Assembly (NCBI GenBank): GCA_016302095.1
Contig: JAEDOE010000022.1
Coordinates: 1 to 10,191, forward strand
Direction of reading: 5' to 3'
Length of the DNA: 10,191 bases
Source: Anaerovibrio sp.
GTDB lineage: Bacteria > Bacillota > Negativicutes > Selenomonadales > Selenomonadaceae
Both the position numbers and the translations under genes were made by a program. Every line of letters begins with the position of its first letter. Position 1 is the stretch's first letter. Positions 1-7,985 of this stretch are shown here, piece after piece. The notes under the pieces were generated by a model. That model saw nothing but the letters and a program-made list of their open reading frames with translations. It was not told the DNA's origin and ran no database searches.

Positions 1-2
1 CA

Positions 3-2906
3 GACGGCAGGAAGCTGACCTACAGGGAGTTGAACAGCAGGGCAAACAAGCTGGCCAGGCTGCTGGTACAGGGAGGACTGGCTCTGGGCGAGGCAGTAGG
101 ACTGGTGCTGCCGCGGATTGTGGATGTGCCTGTGGCGGAGTATGGCATCATGAAGGCTGGCGGTGCTTTCCTGCCGATGCTGCCGGATTATCCTGATGAC
201 CGCATGGCTTACTGCCTGAAGGATTCCGGGAGCCGCTTTGTGGTGACTACCAGGGCCATTCAGGCAGGGAAGCAGGAGCTGTTTGCCAAGGCTGGCTGCA
301 CTGTGCTGACAGTGGAGGATTTGGCAGCCTGTGGCCAGGCGGAGAATCTCAATCTGGATATTCCAGCTGATTCCCTGGCCTATGTTATCTATACCTCCGG
401 CTCTACCGGCACGCCAAAGGGCGTGATGATTGAGCATCGCAACCTGTGCAATTTCGTGGATGCAAATCCGAAAAACCACGAGACAGTTAATTTTGTGTCC
501 TATGGCAGGACTGCCTTGTCGGTGGCAGCGATTTCCTTTGACTTCTCCTTAATGGAGATTCATATCCCTCTGTGCAACGGCATGACAGTGTGCATGGCAA
601 GCGGGGAGGAGATTTACAATCCGCTGTCTCTGCTGAGGCTGATTAAGGAGCACCATGTAGATGTTATATCCGGTACGCCGTCCTTTATTTCCAACTTTAT
701 TGATGCCCCTGAGGCCAAGGTGCTTGCCCAGGTGAAGATGTACGATTTCGGTGCGGAGGCCTTCCCGGAGACCTTGTACGAGAAGCTGCACCGGCTCAGC
801 CCTGAGGCGGTCATCGTCAACGGCTACGGCCCGACGGAAGCCACCATCAGCTGTATTTCCAAGGTCATTGAGGGCAATGGCAAGGTGACTATCGGCACTC
901 CTGCCGCTAATGTCCGTGCCTATATCTGTGATCTGGATGGCAATATCCTGCCGGCAGGCGCCCGGGGTGAGCTGGTTATCTGCGGCGCAGGCGTAGGCAG
1001 AGGCTATGTAAACCTGCCGGAAAAAACCAAGGATGTATTTATTACCCTCAATGGCAGAAGGGCATACCGCAGCGGCGATATGGCCAGGTACAACCAGGCC
1101 GGGGAGCTTGAGTTCTTTGGCAGGCTGGACAATCAGGTGAAGCTGAGGGGGCTCCGGGTAGAGCTGGATGAGATTTCCAGCGTCATGAGCACCTATCCGT
1201 CTGTTACCCATGCGGTTGTTGTGGTCAGGGGCGAAGGTCAGCAGCAGTTCCTGTGCGGCTATTATGTGGCAGAGGACGCAATAGCTAAGGCTGACCTGAC
1301 TGAGCACATGAAGAAATCCCTGGCGCCGTATATGGTGCCGTCAGTCCTGATGCAGCTGAAGTCCATGCCGCTGACTGCCAACGGCAAAATCAACAAGAGG
1401 GCATTGCCGGAGCCGGAGGCTTCCACAGATGAGCGGGAGTATGCAGCACCTGTGAACGAGCTGCAGAGCAAGCTGGCAGGGATGTTTGCCAAGGCCCTTG
1501 GTGTGGAGAAGGTCGGCATTACGGAGGATTTCTTTGCCCTGGGTGGTACCTCCCTGACGGCCTCCAAGGTGGCCATGCAGGCTATGCTGGCAAAGCTGCC
1601 GGTGGCTTATGCGGATATTTTTGACAATCCGACTGTGGAGAAGCTGTCCCGTTTCATTCTGGCCAAGCAGGGGCAGGAGGTGCAGGCAGCTAAAGCAGCT
1701 GCTCCGGTAGAGGAAGCAGCTACTGAGGCAACCGGTGTTGCCAGGGCACTTGCCCACAATACCAATAAATATGTAGATGAGGTTGCTGCCGGAGAGCTGG
1801 GCAATGTGCTTTTGACCGGGGCTACCGGCTTCCTGGGCATCCATGTGCTGAAGGTATTGCTTGAAAAGACGGCGAATACTGTGTACTGCCTCATCCGCAG
1901 GGGCAAATCTGCCAGTGTGGAAAAGCGCCTCAAGGGCATGTTCTTCTACTATTTCAGTGAGTCCATGGATGAGCTGATGGGCAGCCGGGTTCAGGTGATA
2001 GAGGGAGATATTACTGAGGCAGAGTGTATTGAGGGGCTGGCGCAGTATGACTTTAAGACGGTGATTAACTGTGCCGCCTGCGTGAAGCATTTTGTCAACG
2101 ATGATATTCTGGACCGCATCAATGTTCACGGTGTGGAAAATCTGGTGGAATTCTGCTCCAAAACAGGCAGACGGCTGGTGCAGATTTCTACAGTCAGCGT
2201 AGCAGGTGACAATATAAATGATAAGTTCCCGGAGGAAAAGACTATCCATGAAAATGAGCTGTTCTTCGGCCAGAGCCTGGGAAATAAATATATCTATACG
2301 AAGTTCATGGCGGAAAAGGCAGTGCTGGAGGCAGTGGCAGATGGCAGGCTTGATGGCAAGATTATCCGTGTGGGCAACCTGATGAGCCGTCACAGTGATG
2401 GCGAGTTCCAGATTAATTTTGTTACCAACGGCTTTATGCGTACCCTGCGGGGCTATGCCGCCATCGGCAAGTTCCCGGTATCCGGCATGGATGAGTCAGC
2501 GGAGTTTTCGCCGATTGACTGCACGGCAGAGGCTATCGTGCAGCTTAGCGGCGTGAACAGCCAGTTTACGGTATTCCATGCCTGCAACAGCCACCGGGTG
2601 CAGATGGGTGATGTGATTGAGGTCATGAACCATTGCGGCCTGAAGGTGGATGTGGTTGCCGAGGCTGAGTTTGAAAAGAGCCTTACGGCTGCCCTGGCTG
2701 ATGAGCAGCAGAATATGCTGGTTTCCGGGCTGATAAGCTATATGTCTTCCGATAGTCAGAACAATATCAGGTATATTGATTATGACAATGTGTTCACCAT
2801 CAAGGCACTGTACAGGCTGGGCTACAAGTGGCCGATTACGGATGATAAATATCTGGAAAATGCCTTTATGGCCTTGAAGACACTGGGATTTTTTGACGCA
2901 GACTAA
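3..2906 (+). CDS. NRPS C-terminal fragment: adenylation - peptidyl carrier - thioester reductase (5' partial)
   Basis: This is the last module of a non-ribosomal peptide synthetase. It activates an amino acid as its adenylate, loads it on a phosphopantetheine arm and releases the chain by NAD(P)H-dependent reduction to an aldehyde or alcohol. The reading frame is open to the left edge, and the first codons (DGRKLTYRELNSRANKLA) already match adenylation core A1, so only the first few dozen residues of that domain are missing, plus any upstream modules. Later cores are clear: YTSGSTGTPKG (about 390-422), NGYGPTE (819-839), YRSGD, GRLDNQVKLRGLRVEL and NGKINKR (about 1380-1400). The carrier domain has LGGTSL, with the pantetheinylated Ser codon at 1551-1553. 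An Ala/Glu-rich linker (about 1660-1790) leads to a Rossmann reductase with TGATGFLG and a catalytic YxxxK (Tyr 2289-2291, Lys 2301-2303). There is no thioesterase. It ends at TAA 2904-2906. The domain calls are firm; the product is unknown. Confidence 0.95.
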   Translation, partial: DGRKLTYRELNSRANKLARLLVQGGLALGEAVGLVLPRIVDVPVAEYGIMKAGGAFLPMLPDYPDDRMAYCLKDSGSRFVVTTRAIQAGKQELFAKAGCTVLTVEDLAACGQAENLNLDIPADSLAYVIYTSGSTGTPKGVMIEHRNLCNFVDANPKNHETVNFVSYGRTALSVAAISFDFSLMEIHIPLCNGMTVCMASGEEIYNPLSLLRLIKEHHVDVISGTPSFISNFIDAPEAKVLAQVKMYDFGAEAFPETLYEKLHRLSPEAVIVNGYGPTEATISCISKVIEGNGKVTIGTPAANVRAYICDLDGNILPAGARGELVICGAGVGRGYVNLPEKTKDVFITLNGRRAYRSGDMARYNQAGELEFFGRLDNQVKLRGLRVELDEISSVMSTYPSVTHAVVVVRGEGQQQFLCGYYVAEDAIAKADLTEHMKKSLAPYMVPSVLMQLKSMPLTANGKINKRALPEPEASTDEREYAAPVNELQSKLAGMFAKALGVEKVGITEDFFALGGTSLTASKVAMQAMLAKLPVAYADIFDNPTVEKLSRFILAKQGQEVQAAKAAAPVEEAATEATGVARALAHNTNKYVDEVAAGELGNVLLTGATGFLGIHVLKVLLEKTANTVYCLIRRGKSASVEKRLKGMFFYYFSESMDELMGSRVQVIEGDITEAECIEGLAQYDFKTVINCAACVKHFVNDDILDRINVHGVENLVEFCSKTGRRLVQISTVSVAGDNINDKFPEEKTIHENELFFGQSLGNKYIYTKFMAEKAVLEAVADGRLDGKIIRVGNLMSRHSDGEFQINFVTNGFMRTLRGYAAIGKFPVSGMDESAEFSPIDCTAEAIVQLSGVNSQFTVFHACNSHRVQMGDVIEVMNHCGLKVDVVAEAEFEKSLTAALADEQQNMLVSGLISYMSSDSQNNIRYIDYDNVFTIKALYRLGYKWPITDDKYLENAFMALKTLGFFDAD

Positions 2907-2932
2907 GTTGCATTTGTGAGATGTTAGAAAAG

Positions 2933-2965
2933 GGCAGCTGTCATGGTTGTACAAAGGCAGCTGCC
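2933..2965 (+). other. Intergenic hairpin without T-tract
   Basis: GGCAGCTG at 2933-2940 can pair with CAGCTGCC at 2958-2965, an 8-bp perfect stem around a 17-nt loop. Within it, GGCAGCTGCC (2956-2965) and TTGTACAA (2947-2954) are each self-complementary. No run of T follows, so it is not a standard intrinsic terminator. It sits in the 116-bp gap between the synthetase and the first transporter. It might attenuate transcription, be an RNA processing site or be a protein-binding site, or it may be chance. The rest of the gap shows no convincing promoter. Confidence 0.35.
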
Positions 2966-3022
2966 TGATATATATGCAAGGGCAGAAAATAGAACATGAA
3001 ATAGGATTGTGAGACGAATTGT

Positions 3023-4738
3023 ATGGAGTTAATACGAAATAGCAAAATTATAGATAACAAATACAGAGAATTTTTTATTCCCACCGTATTAACGGCGATG
3101 TCAACCTCTTTGATTCTTATGGCTGACAGTATTATTGTGGGCAATATGCTGGGGGCCAATGCGCTGGCGGCTGTAAACTGCTGCATACCTATCCAGCAGG
3201 TGTTTGGCATGGTGTCTGAGCTATTGGGGCTGGGCGGCTCAACAGCCATCTCTATTGCCAGAGGCAGACGGGAAAATCAGAAAGCAAATCAGGCGTTTAC
3301 TGCCGTTATCATTTTGCTGGTAGTGCTGTGCCTGCTTTTTATGCTGCCACAGCTACTGGCAACGTCCTTCTTTTGTGGCCTGCTTACCCAGGATAAGGTA
3401 CTATATCCTCTGGTATATGAATATTACAGCATGCTGCTGTGGGCAGCGCCTTTTGCCATTTTTGTGCAGGCCATGGAGTTTATTATCAGAGCAGAAGGAC
3501 GGCCGAGTATGGCTTCCTTTATTACAGTTCTTGCCAATGTGGTGAACATCGTTTGTGATATTATTTTCATGGGCTTTATGGATATGGGCCTTAGAGGGGC
3601 AGCCCTGGCTACTGTTGTAGGCTTCGGGGCAGGTTTCCTTGTCTCTCTGGGCACCTTGATTTGGGGGAACAAGACATTGCAGCTGTGCTTCCAGCAGCTG
3701 CGGAGCTGCTGTCTGGAGATTATTCAGACAGGTATGCCGGCTGCTATGGGGATAGGTTTGATAGCCATTAAGCTGTTCTGCCTGAATCATATTGTCATGG
3801 CTGCCGCAGGCCATAATGGTATGGTGGCTTTTTCCATCTGTTTAGCAACCTTGGGACTTTGTTCTATGTTCATCACGGCTGCGGCTCAGACCATGATGCC
3901 GATTCTTGGCATTTATTACGGCGAGAAGGATTGGAAGGGGGTACGTCTGGTTTTGCATCGAACCTTCCGCGTTATGGCTATATGTGCCATAGTGCTGACC
4001 TTGTTTATAGAAGCTGTGCCGGAGGCATTGCTTTTCATTTTTGGTGTGGATGATGCGGAAGCAGTGGCAATGGCAGTGCCTGCCCTCAGGATTTATGCCA
4101 CCAGCCTGCTGGGGGTATCGGTGTCCTTCCTGATGATTTATTATTATATGTCCATTGAGAAGTCGAAGCTGGCAAATCTTATTTCCATTCTCAACGGGGT
4201 GGTATTTATTATTCCAGTTGCCTATATACTGTCCAAAATTATGGGGATTACCGGTGTATGGGTTGCCTTCCCGCTGGCGGAGCTTTTGACACTGCTCTAT
4301 ATCTGGTTTGAAGCAAAAGGGAAAATGCACAATGTGTATCAGATTAGCGATGAGGAAGCTGCTATCCTGGATATTTCTTTGCTGGGCAAGGAGGATATGG
4401 GAGCAGATACATCCAGGCAGGCGATGGCTTTTCTGGAGGAACATGGCATGGAGCATAAGCTCTCAAATAAGATAGGTATTGCCATTGAAGAAATGGTGGA
4501 AAATATCTATCGCTATTTTGGCGACAAAAAGGTGAACATAGACCTGCGCCTGGTAGTCAATAAGGAGGGAGTGGTTCTTTCCTTCTGCGATGATGGACCG
4601 GAATTTGATCCTACCACCTATCAGCCGGAGGAAAAGGAGGAATTTGCCATTGACAATATTGTGATGCTGCGTGCTGTCAGCAAAGATATTAAGTATCAGA
4701 GAGTTATTGGTTTGAATAAAACCCTTGTTTATTTTTAA
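3023..4738 (+). CDS. MATE-family transporter fused to C-terminal anti-sigma/serine-kinase-like HATPase domain (copy 1)
   Basis: Residues about 13-430 are a full MATE (multidrug and toxic compound extrusion) transporter, with many hydrophobic helices and the family signature DSIIVGNMLGANALAAVN near the N-terminus and a second repeat further on. MATE proteins are cation-coupled exporters in the inner membrane. At 571 residues it is over 100 residues longer than the usual 440-460. The extra part (about 450-571) resembles HATPase_c_2 domains of RsbW/SpoIIAB type: N-box GIAIEEMVENIY (about 485-496, ExxxN kept), a DDGPEFDP G1 box (about 521-530) and a final GLN motif. The glycine-rich ATP lid expected next is replaced by AIDNIVMLRAV. 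An in-frame stop at 3002-3004 and the family-typical N-terminus fix ATG 3023, though its ribosome site is weak (GAGA at 3011-3014). It probably exports the synthetase product (inference from context). Confidence 0.9.
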   Translation: MELIRNSKIIDNKYREFFIPTVLTAMSTSLILMADSIIVGNMLGANALAAVNCCIPIQQVFGMVSELLGLGGSTAISIARGRRENQKANQAFTAVIILLVVLCLLFMLPQLLATSFFCGLLTQDKVLYPLVYEYYSMLLWAAPFAIFVQAMEFIIRAEGRPSMASFITVLANVVNIVCDIIFMGFMDMGLRGAALATVVGFGAGFLVSLGTLIWGNKTLQLCFQQLRSCCLEIIQTGMPAAMGIGLIAIKLFCLNHIVMAAAGHNGMVAFSICLATLGLCSMFITAAAQTMMPILGIYYGEKDWKGVRLVLHRTFRVMAICAIVLTLFIEAVPEALLFIFGVDDAEAVAMAVPALRIYATSLLGVSVSFLMIYYYMSIEKSKLANLISILNGVVFIIPVAYILSKIMGITGVWVAFPLAELLTLLYIWFEAKGKMHNVYQISDEEAAILDISLLGKEDMGADTSRQAMAFLEEHGMEHKLSNKIGIAIEEMVENIYRYFGDKKVNIDLRLVVNKEGVVLSFCDDGPEFDPTTYQPEEKEEFAIDNIVMLRAVSKDIKYQRVIGLNKTLVYF

Positions 4739-4750
4739 GGTAGGGTACGA

Positions 4751-4807
4751 ATGAAAGCAAAATATATGAAAGGCTGGTTATGTGATGCAGCGGAGAGGAG
4801 TTTGTGA
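4751..4807 (+). CDS. Candidate 18-codon leader ORF, coupled to the second transporter
   Basis: ATG at 4751 opens an 18-residue frame (MKAKYMKGWLCDAAERSL) that ends at TGA 4805-4807. That stop overlaps the GTG start of the next gene as GTGA. A plausible ribosome site (AAGG/TAGGG, 4737-4745) lies 5-6 bases ahead, just after the stop of the first transporter. Its translation could couple the two transporter genes, or it could be a short regulatory leader. No similarity is recognised, and an open frame this short can arise by chance. Only the overlap geometry and the ribosome site support it. Confidence 0.3.
   Translation: MKAKYMKGWLCDAAERSL
4792..4800 (+). promoter_or_regulatory. Ribosome binding site with two possible starts (GTG 4804 or TTG 4810)
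   Basis: GGAGAGGAG contains two overlapping Shine-Dalgarno cores. The first (GGAG, 4792-4795) is 8 bases from GTG 4804. The second (AGGAG, 4796-4800) is only 3 bases from that GTG but 9 from the in-frame TTG at 4810. The start of the second transporter is therefore uncertain by two codons, and neither choice is ATG. Confidence 0.6.
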
Positions 4808-6528
4808 CTTTGGAAAAAAAATATGCTAAAAGTGCATATCGTAATTTCTTTTTTTGGAGTACATGCTCTTCTTTGGGAGTTACTGTATCGACACTTATTG
4901 ATGCAACCTTGGTGGGAAATTTTATAGGCAGCAAGGGTTTGGCAGTGGCGAATATTGCTACCCCAATATTTTTGCTCTATTCCCTGTTAGGAATTACTTT
5001 AGGTAGTGGAGCAGGTATTCTGATTGGTAAAAGACTGGGGGCTGAGGACGAAGAGAGAGCCAATCGTCTTTTTGCCTCCGTCTTGAGCACAGGCATTACT
5101 GTCGGCGTGTTTTTCGCAGTTATATCCGTTAGCTTCAGCAATGAGCTGTGTACTTTTTTAGGTGCAGAAGAATTATTAAATTTGGTATGGCAATATCTGT
5201 TTATCGTCTTCTGCTCTGCGCCGATTTTTGTCTTGTATCATATTCTTGCTGCTGCGGTGCGGACAGATGGCGACCCAAAACTGGCAGCGATTGCTTCCGG
5301 CGGTGTGATTGTCACAAATTTAGTCTTGGATATATTGTTTATGAGGGTTCTGAACTGGGGCGTGGCAGGAGCGTCAGCTTCCCTGTGCATTGCCGAGACT
5401 GTTGGCGGCTTGTTGCTGCTGGCTCATTTTTGGAAAAAGCAATCATTGCTGAAGTTGCGTTTTGCATTGCCGCAAGCTAAGGAAATCAAAAACTTTATTG
5501 CAACAGGCTTTGGCGTAGGTTCATCGTTTATATTCCAGGCAGCAGTAATTATGGTGTTTAATATTTTGCTGTTGCAGGAGGCTACCCAGGCAGGTATATA
5601 TGCGGTAGCTGTTTTTGGCGTAATGTATACCATGAGCACTGTTCCTTATGCGCTGTTTGATGGTGCAGGCGCGGCAGCTTCCACCGTCATTTCCATCTTG
5701 GGTGGCGAGAAAGATCAAAAGGGCATGCTAGCTGTATTTTATGATGGCCTGCGAAGCGTTATCATAGCAGGGGTGATTCTTGCGCTGGCTTTTGCCTTGT
5801 ATACAAGAGAGATTCTGGCGTTTTTCGGCATCGCAGGCGATGTGTCTTTTGATACGGCAGTAGCGGCATTTCAGATTTATGCAGTAAGCATTGTGTTTGC
5901 AGGCATTAATACCCTGACGACAGCTTTTTGGCAGACTATAGGCAGAATACGCCTGGCAGCAGCTATTTCCATTCTGCGGAACTGTGTATTCATGCTGGCT
6001 TTCGGTGCCTGCCTGATTCCGGGCAGAGGCATTGAGGGGCTGGCTATGGCTTATGTGCTGGGGGAAGGCTTGTGCCTGGTCATCATGTTATGCGTGCTGG
6101 TATTTAAAAGTTCTAAAAAGTACATAGAAGAGAATTATTGCTTTTATAATCGGGTATTCGAAAGATTTTACAAGATTGAGGAGGGCAGCATTGACTTATT
6201 GGCCAAAGAATTGGAACAGGTATGTGAAGAATGGGAGATCGGATATAAGCAGTCTATGTTTATCAATTTAATCACAGAGGAATTGATTTTGAATATTATT
6301 AAGTTCGGTCTTGACAGCAATGAAAAACAATGCTATGTGTCCGTTAAATTGATGGATAATAACGATGAATATATTTTGCGTATCCGTGATAATGTACGGA
6401 CATACAATCCTTTTGATTTGCGAGGCGATGAAGTGGACCGGGCTGCTATGAGGCTGATTACGAAGAAAGCAAAATACTACAATTATCAGAGAAAACTGGT
6501 CTTTAATTACCTGTATATTATAATTTAG
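4804..6528 (+). CDS. MATE-family transporter fused to degenerate C-terminal HATPase domain (copy 2)
   Basis: This is a second, diverged MATE exporter of 574 residues. The membrane part (about 15-440) carries the family motif DATLVGNFIGSKGLAVAN near the N-terminus and a related second half, as expected for an inner-membrane cation-coupled antiporter. A C-terminal extension (about 456-574) matches the anti-sigma HATPase fold. Its N-box NLITEELILNII (about 488-499) keeps ExxxN, and a G1-like stretch DNVRTYNPF (about 528-536) follows. The Gly of DxG is Val, the glycine-rich lid is absent (DRAAMRLITKKA instead), and the final GxN motif is lost, so ATP binding and kinase activity are doubtful. It may be a protein-binding pseudo-kinase (inference). 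The gap from the first transporter is 65 bp with no terminator. The two copies differ too much to be a recent duplication. They could form a heterodimer or export different products. Confidence 0.9.
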   Translation: MTLEKKYAKSAYRNFFFWSTCSSLGVTVSTLIDATLVGNFIGSKGLAVANIATPIFLLYSLLGITLGSGAGILIGKRLGAEDEERANRLFASVLSTGITVGVFFAVISVSFSNELCTFLGAEELLNLVWQYLFIVFCSAPIFVLYHILAAAVRTDGDPKLAAIASGGVIVTNLVLDILFMRVLNWGVAGASASLCIAETVGGLLLLAHFWKKQSLLKLRFALPQAKEIKNFIATGFGVGSSFIFQAAVIMVFNILLLQEATQAGIYAVAVFGVMYTMSTVPYALFDGAGAAASTVISILGGEKDQKGMLAVFYDGLRSVIIAGVILALAFALYTREILAFFGIAGDVSFDTAVAAFQIYAVSIVFAGINTLTTAFWQTIGRIRLAAAISILRNCVFMLAFGACLIPGRGIEGLAMAYVLGEGLCLVIMLCVLVFKSSKKYIEENYCFYNRVFERFYKIEEGSIDLLAKELEQVCEEWEIGYKQSMFINLITEELILNIIKFGLDSNEKQCYVSVKLMDNNDEYILRIRDNVRTYNPFDLRGDEVDRAAMRLITKKAKYYNYQRKLVFNYLYIII

Positions 6529-6534
6529 GGAAGT

Positions 6535-6540
6535 GGGGAA
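6535..6540 (+). promoter_or_regulatory. Ribosome binding site deciding ATG 6545 for the methyltransferase
   Basis: GGGGAA lies 4 bases before ATG 6545 as counted from its right end. The in-frame GTG at 6533 is only 1-2 bases from AGGGA (6527-6531), too close for good initiation. ATG 6545 is therefore preferred. Confidence 0.5.
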
Positions 6541-6544
6541 GCCT

Positions 6545-7405
6545 ATGAAAAATGTGTTTTCAGATAAAATTGAGCTGAAGCGTCTTGCCGTGCAGAGAAA
6601 TCTGTTGTGGGAATATGAAGCCCCGGTATATCAGCGAATTATTCAAGACAGAAAAAATATGGTACTTTTAGATGTGGGCTGCAACGATGGCAGGAAAACC
6701 ATAGAAAGGTTTGACCGAAAAAATTTTGCCAAGGTTGTGGGCTTGGATTGCTTGACGGAATTGGTAGAAGAAGCCGGGCAAGCATTTGGTGATGATGTAT
6801 TTTCTTTTTATTATTGCGATGTGGCACAAGAAAACTTTGCAGAGGCCATTAAGGCAATCATGGAACAGGAAAAAATTGCTTCTTTTGATATAATTAATTG
6901 CTCTTTTTTGTTGATGCACCTGGAAGAACCAGGCAGGGTATTAGAGGGGCTACGGCAATTTTTGGCGCCGGAGGGGATTCTGGTGGTAATAGAGCCGGAT
7001 GATACAACAAGCAAAATGCAGCCTGACCCGGAAAATATATTTGGGCAATTCCTTGACACTCTGGCCAGGGATCCTTATGCCGGCCAACGTGATTGTGGCA
7101 ACAAAGTATTTGGCCTTTTACAGCAAAGCGGTTATAAAAACATTGCCTTGCAGCTGGCAGAAATCACTGCCCATAAAGGTGAAGGAAAAAAGAAAGAAGA
7201 TATTTTTACTACATTTTGCTCATATTTACCTGAGGATATGCTCCTTCTGCAGCAGGAAGCTGCCGGTAATGATGCTTATCAGGCATGTCAGGAATGGGTG
7301 CAAAACAATTTTGCTGACCTCCGCAGGCTGATAACGGCGCCAGAAACGGAGATTGCTTTCGGCATGAAAATTTATACCTGCGGAGGTAAAGTGGATGCTT
7401 ACTAA
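6545..7405 (+). CDS. Class I SAM-dependent methyltransferase
   Basis: A 286-residue cytosolic protein with a class I methyltransferase core. Motif I is LLDVGCNDG (Asp about residue 43), which forms the S-adenosylmethionine loop in a slightly unusual version of DxGxGxG. An acidic residue follows at the end of strand 2 in VVGLDCL (Asp about 68). Then come FDIINCSFLLMHLEEPG and a LAPEGILVVIEPDD stretch typical of motifs around strands 4 and 5. The substrate cannot be read from the sequence. The gene starts 16 bases after the second transporter and overlaps the next gene by 11 bases, so it belongs to the same operon. N- or O-methylation of the peptide product is a reasonable guess; self-protection or methylation of another small molecule is possible. 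Confidence 0.85.
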   Translation: MKNVFSDKIELKRLAVQRNLLWEYEAPVYQRIIQDRKNMVLLDVGCNDGRKTIERFDRKNFAKVVGLDCLTELVEEAGQAFGDDVFSFYYCDVAQENFAEAIKAIMEQEKIASFDIINCSFLLMHLEEPGRVLEGLRQFLAPEGILVVIEPDDTTSKMQPDPENIFGQFLDTLARDPYAGQRDCGNKVFGLLQQSGYKNIALQLAEITAHKGEGKKKEDIFTTFCSYLPEDMLLLQQEAAGNDAYQACQEWVQNNFADLRRLITAPETEIAFGMKIYTCGGKVDAY

Positions 7406-7985
7406 AGAACTAACCTTAATCGCTATGAAGCAAAGATGGCTGGAGCAGACCTTGGCGTTATGCGATAAATGTGTTGGGGAACATTTATATACAAGAGCAG
7501 ATTTTGCACAGGTTATCGAAAGGGACGATCAGGAAGTTTTTCTTTTATTAACCCCGGCAGAAAAAGTGGTAGGTTATATTTACTGCAGGCTGATAGATGT
7601 CAGGGAAGCAGAGCAGCTGTCAAAACAATCTCTGCAGCAGCTGGACAATAAGGTATTTAAGGCATGTTCGCTGCTGGGAATTTTACAGTCTATTGGCATA
7701 AGCGAGGCATATCGGCAGCAGGGCCTTTCCAACATACTGGTGGAAGCATACTTGCAATGGCTTTGGCGCAAGACAGCTGCGGATATTGCCTTTGGTGTCT
7801 TCTGGAAACCGCATGGAAAAGCACCAATGGGATCCATATTGGAAAAATTTGGCTTTTATCATCTGACAGATGCTCAAAATGTCTGGTATGACAATGAAAA
7901 TCTTATCTGTCCTGTGTGTCATGGACGGTGCAGATGTGAGGCGGCAATTTACTATAAAATCTTGGAAAGGAGAGAGGCAGAATGA
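7395..7985 (+). CDS. GNAT-family N-acetyltransferase with C-terminal Cys cluster
   Basis: A 196-residue protein with a GNAT fold, which transfers an acyl group from acyl-CoA to an amine. The coenzyme A loop is GISEAYRQQGLSNILVEAYL (R107-Q-Q-G110-L-S112), a variant of Q/RxxGxG/A with Ser in the last place. The following EKFGFYHL resembles the late GNAT motif 'GF'. The C-terminus has CPVCHGRCRC (Cys at 172, 175, 179 and 181, plus His176), which could hold a metal such as zinc. An excellent ribosome site GGAGG (7382-7386) is 8 bases before ATG 7395, which lies inside the end of the methyltransferase gene. The stop overlaps the next start as ATGA (7982-7985), so translation is probably coupled. 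The substrate is unknown: N-acylation of the peptide or of a resistance target is inference from context. Confidence 0.82.
   Translation: MLTKELTLIAMKQRWLEQTLALCDKCVGEHLYTRADFAQVIERDDQEVFLLLTPAEKVVGYIYCRLIDVREAEQLSKQSLQQLDNKVFKACSLLGILQSIGISEAYRQQGLSNILVEAYLQWLWRKTAADIAFGVFWKPHGKAPMGSILEKFGFYHLTDAQNVWYDNENLICPVCHGRCRCEAAIYYKILERREAE

Noticed and set aside
1341..2393. A 350-residue open frame on the - strand, and a 252-residue one at 549-1307.
   Set aside because: Both lie opposite the clearly conserved NRPS domains; their translations lack recognisable domains and follow from the G+C-rich codon pattern of the sense gene.
2947..2974. Possible promoter TTGTAC - 16 bases - TATATA before the first transporter.
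   Set aside because: It matches only 3 of 6 and 4 of 6 consensus bases and overlaps the hairpin; an internal promoter cannot be supported.
2941..3249. A 102-residue - strand open frame crossing the NRPS-transporter gap.
   Set aside because: It mostly mirrors the start of the first transporter, has no domain signal, and the sense strand has a clear MATE N-terminus.
6533..6544. GTG 6533 as the methyltransferase start, adding four residues.
   Set aside because: The only nearby ribosome site is 1-2 bases away; ATG 6545 has a better placed GGGGAA.
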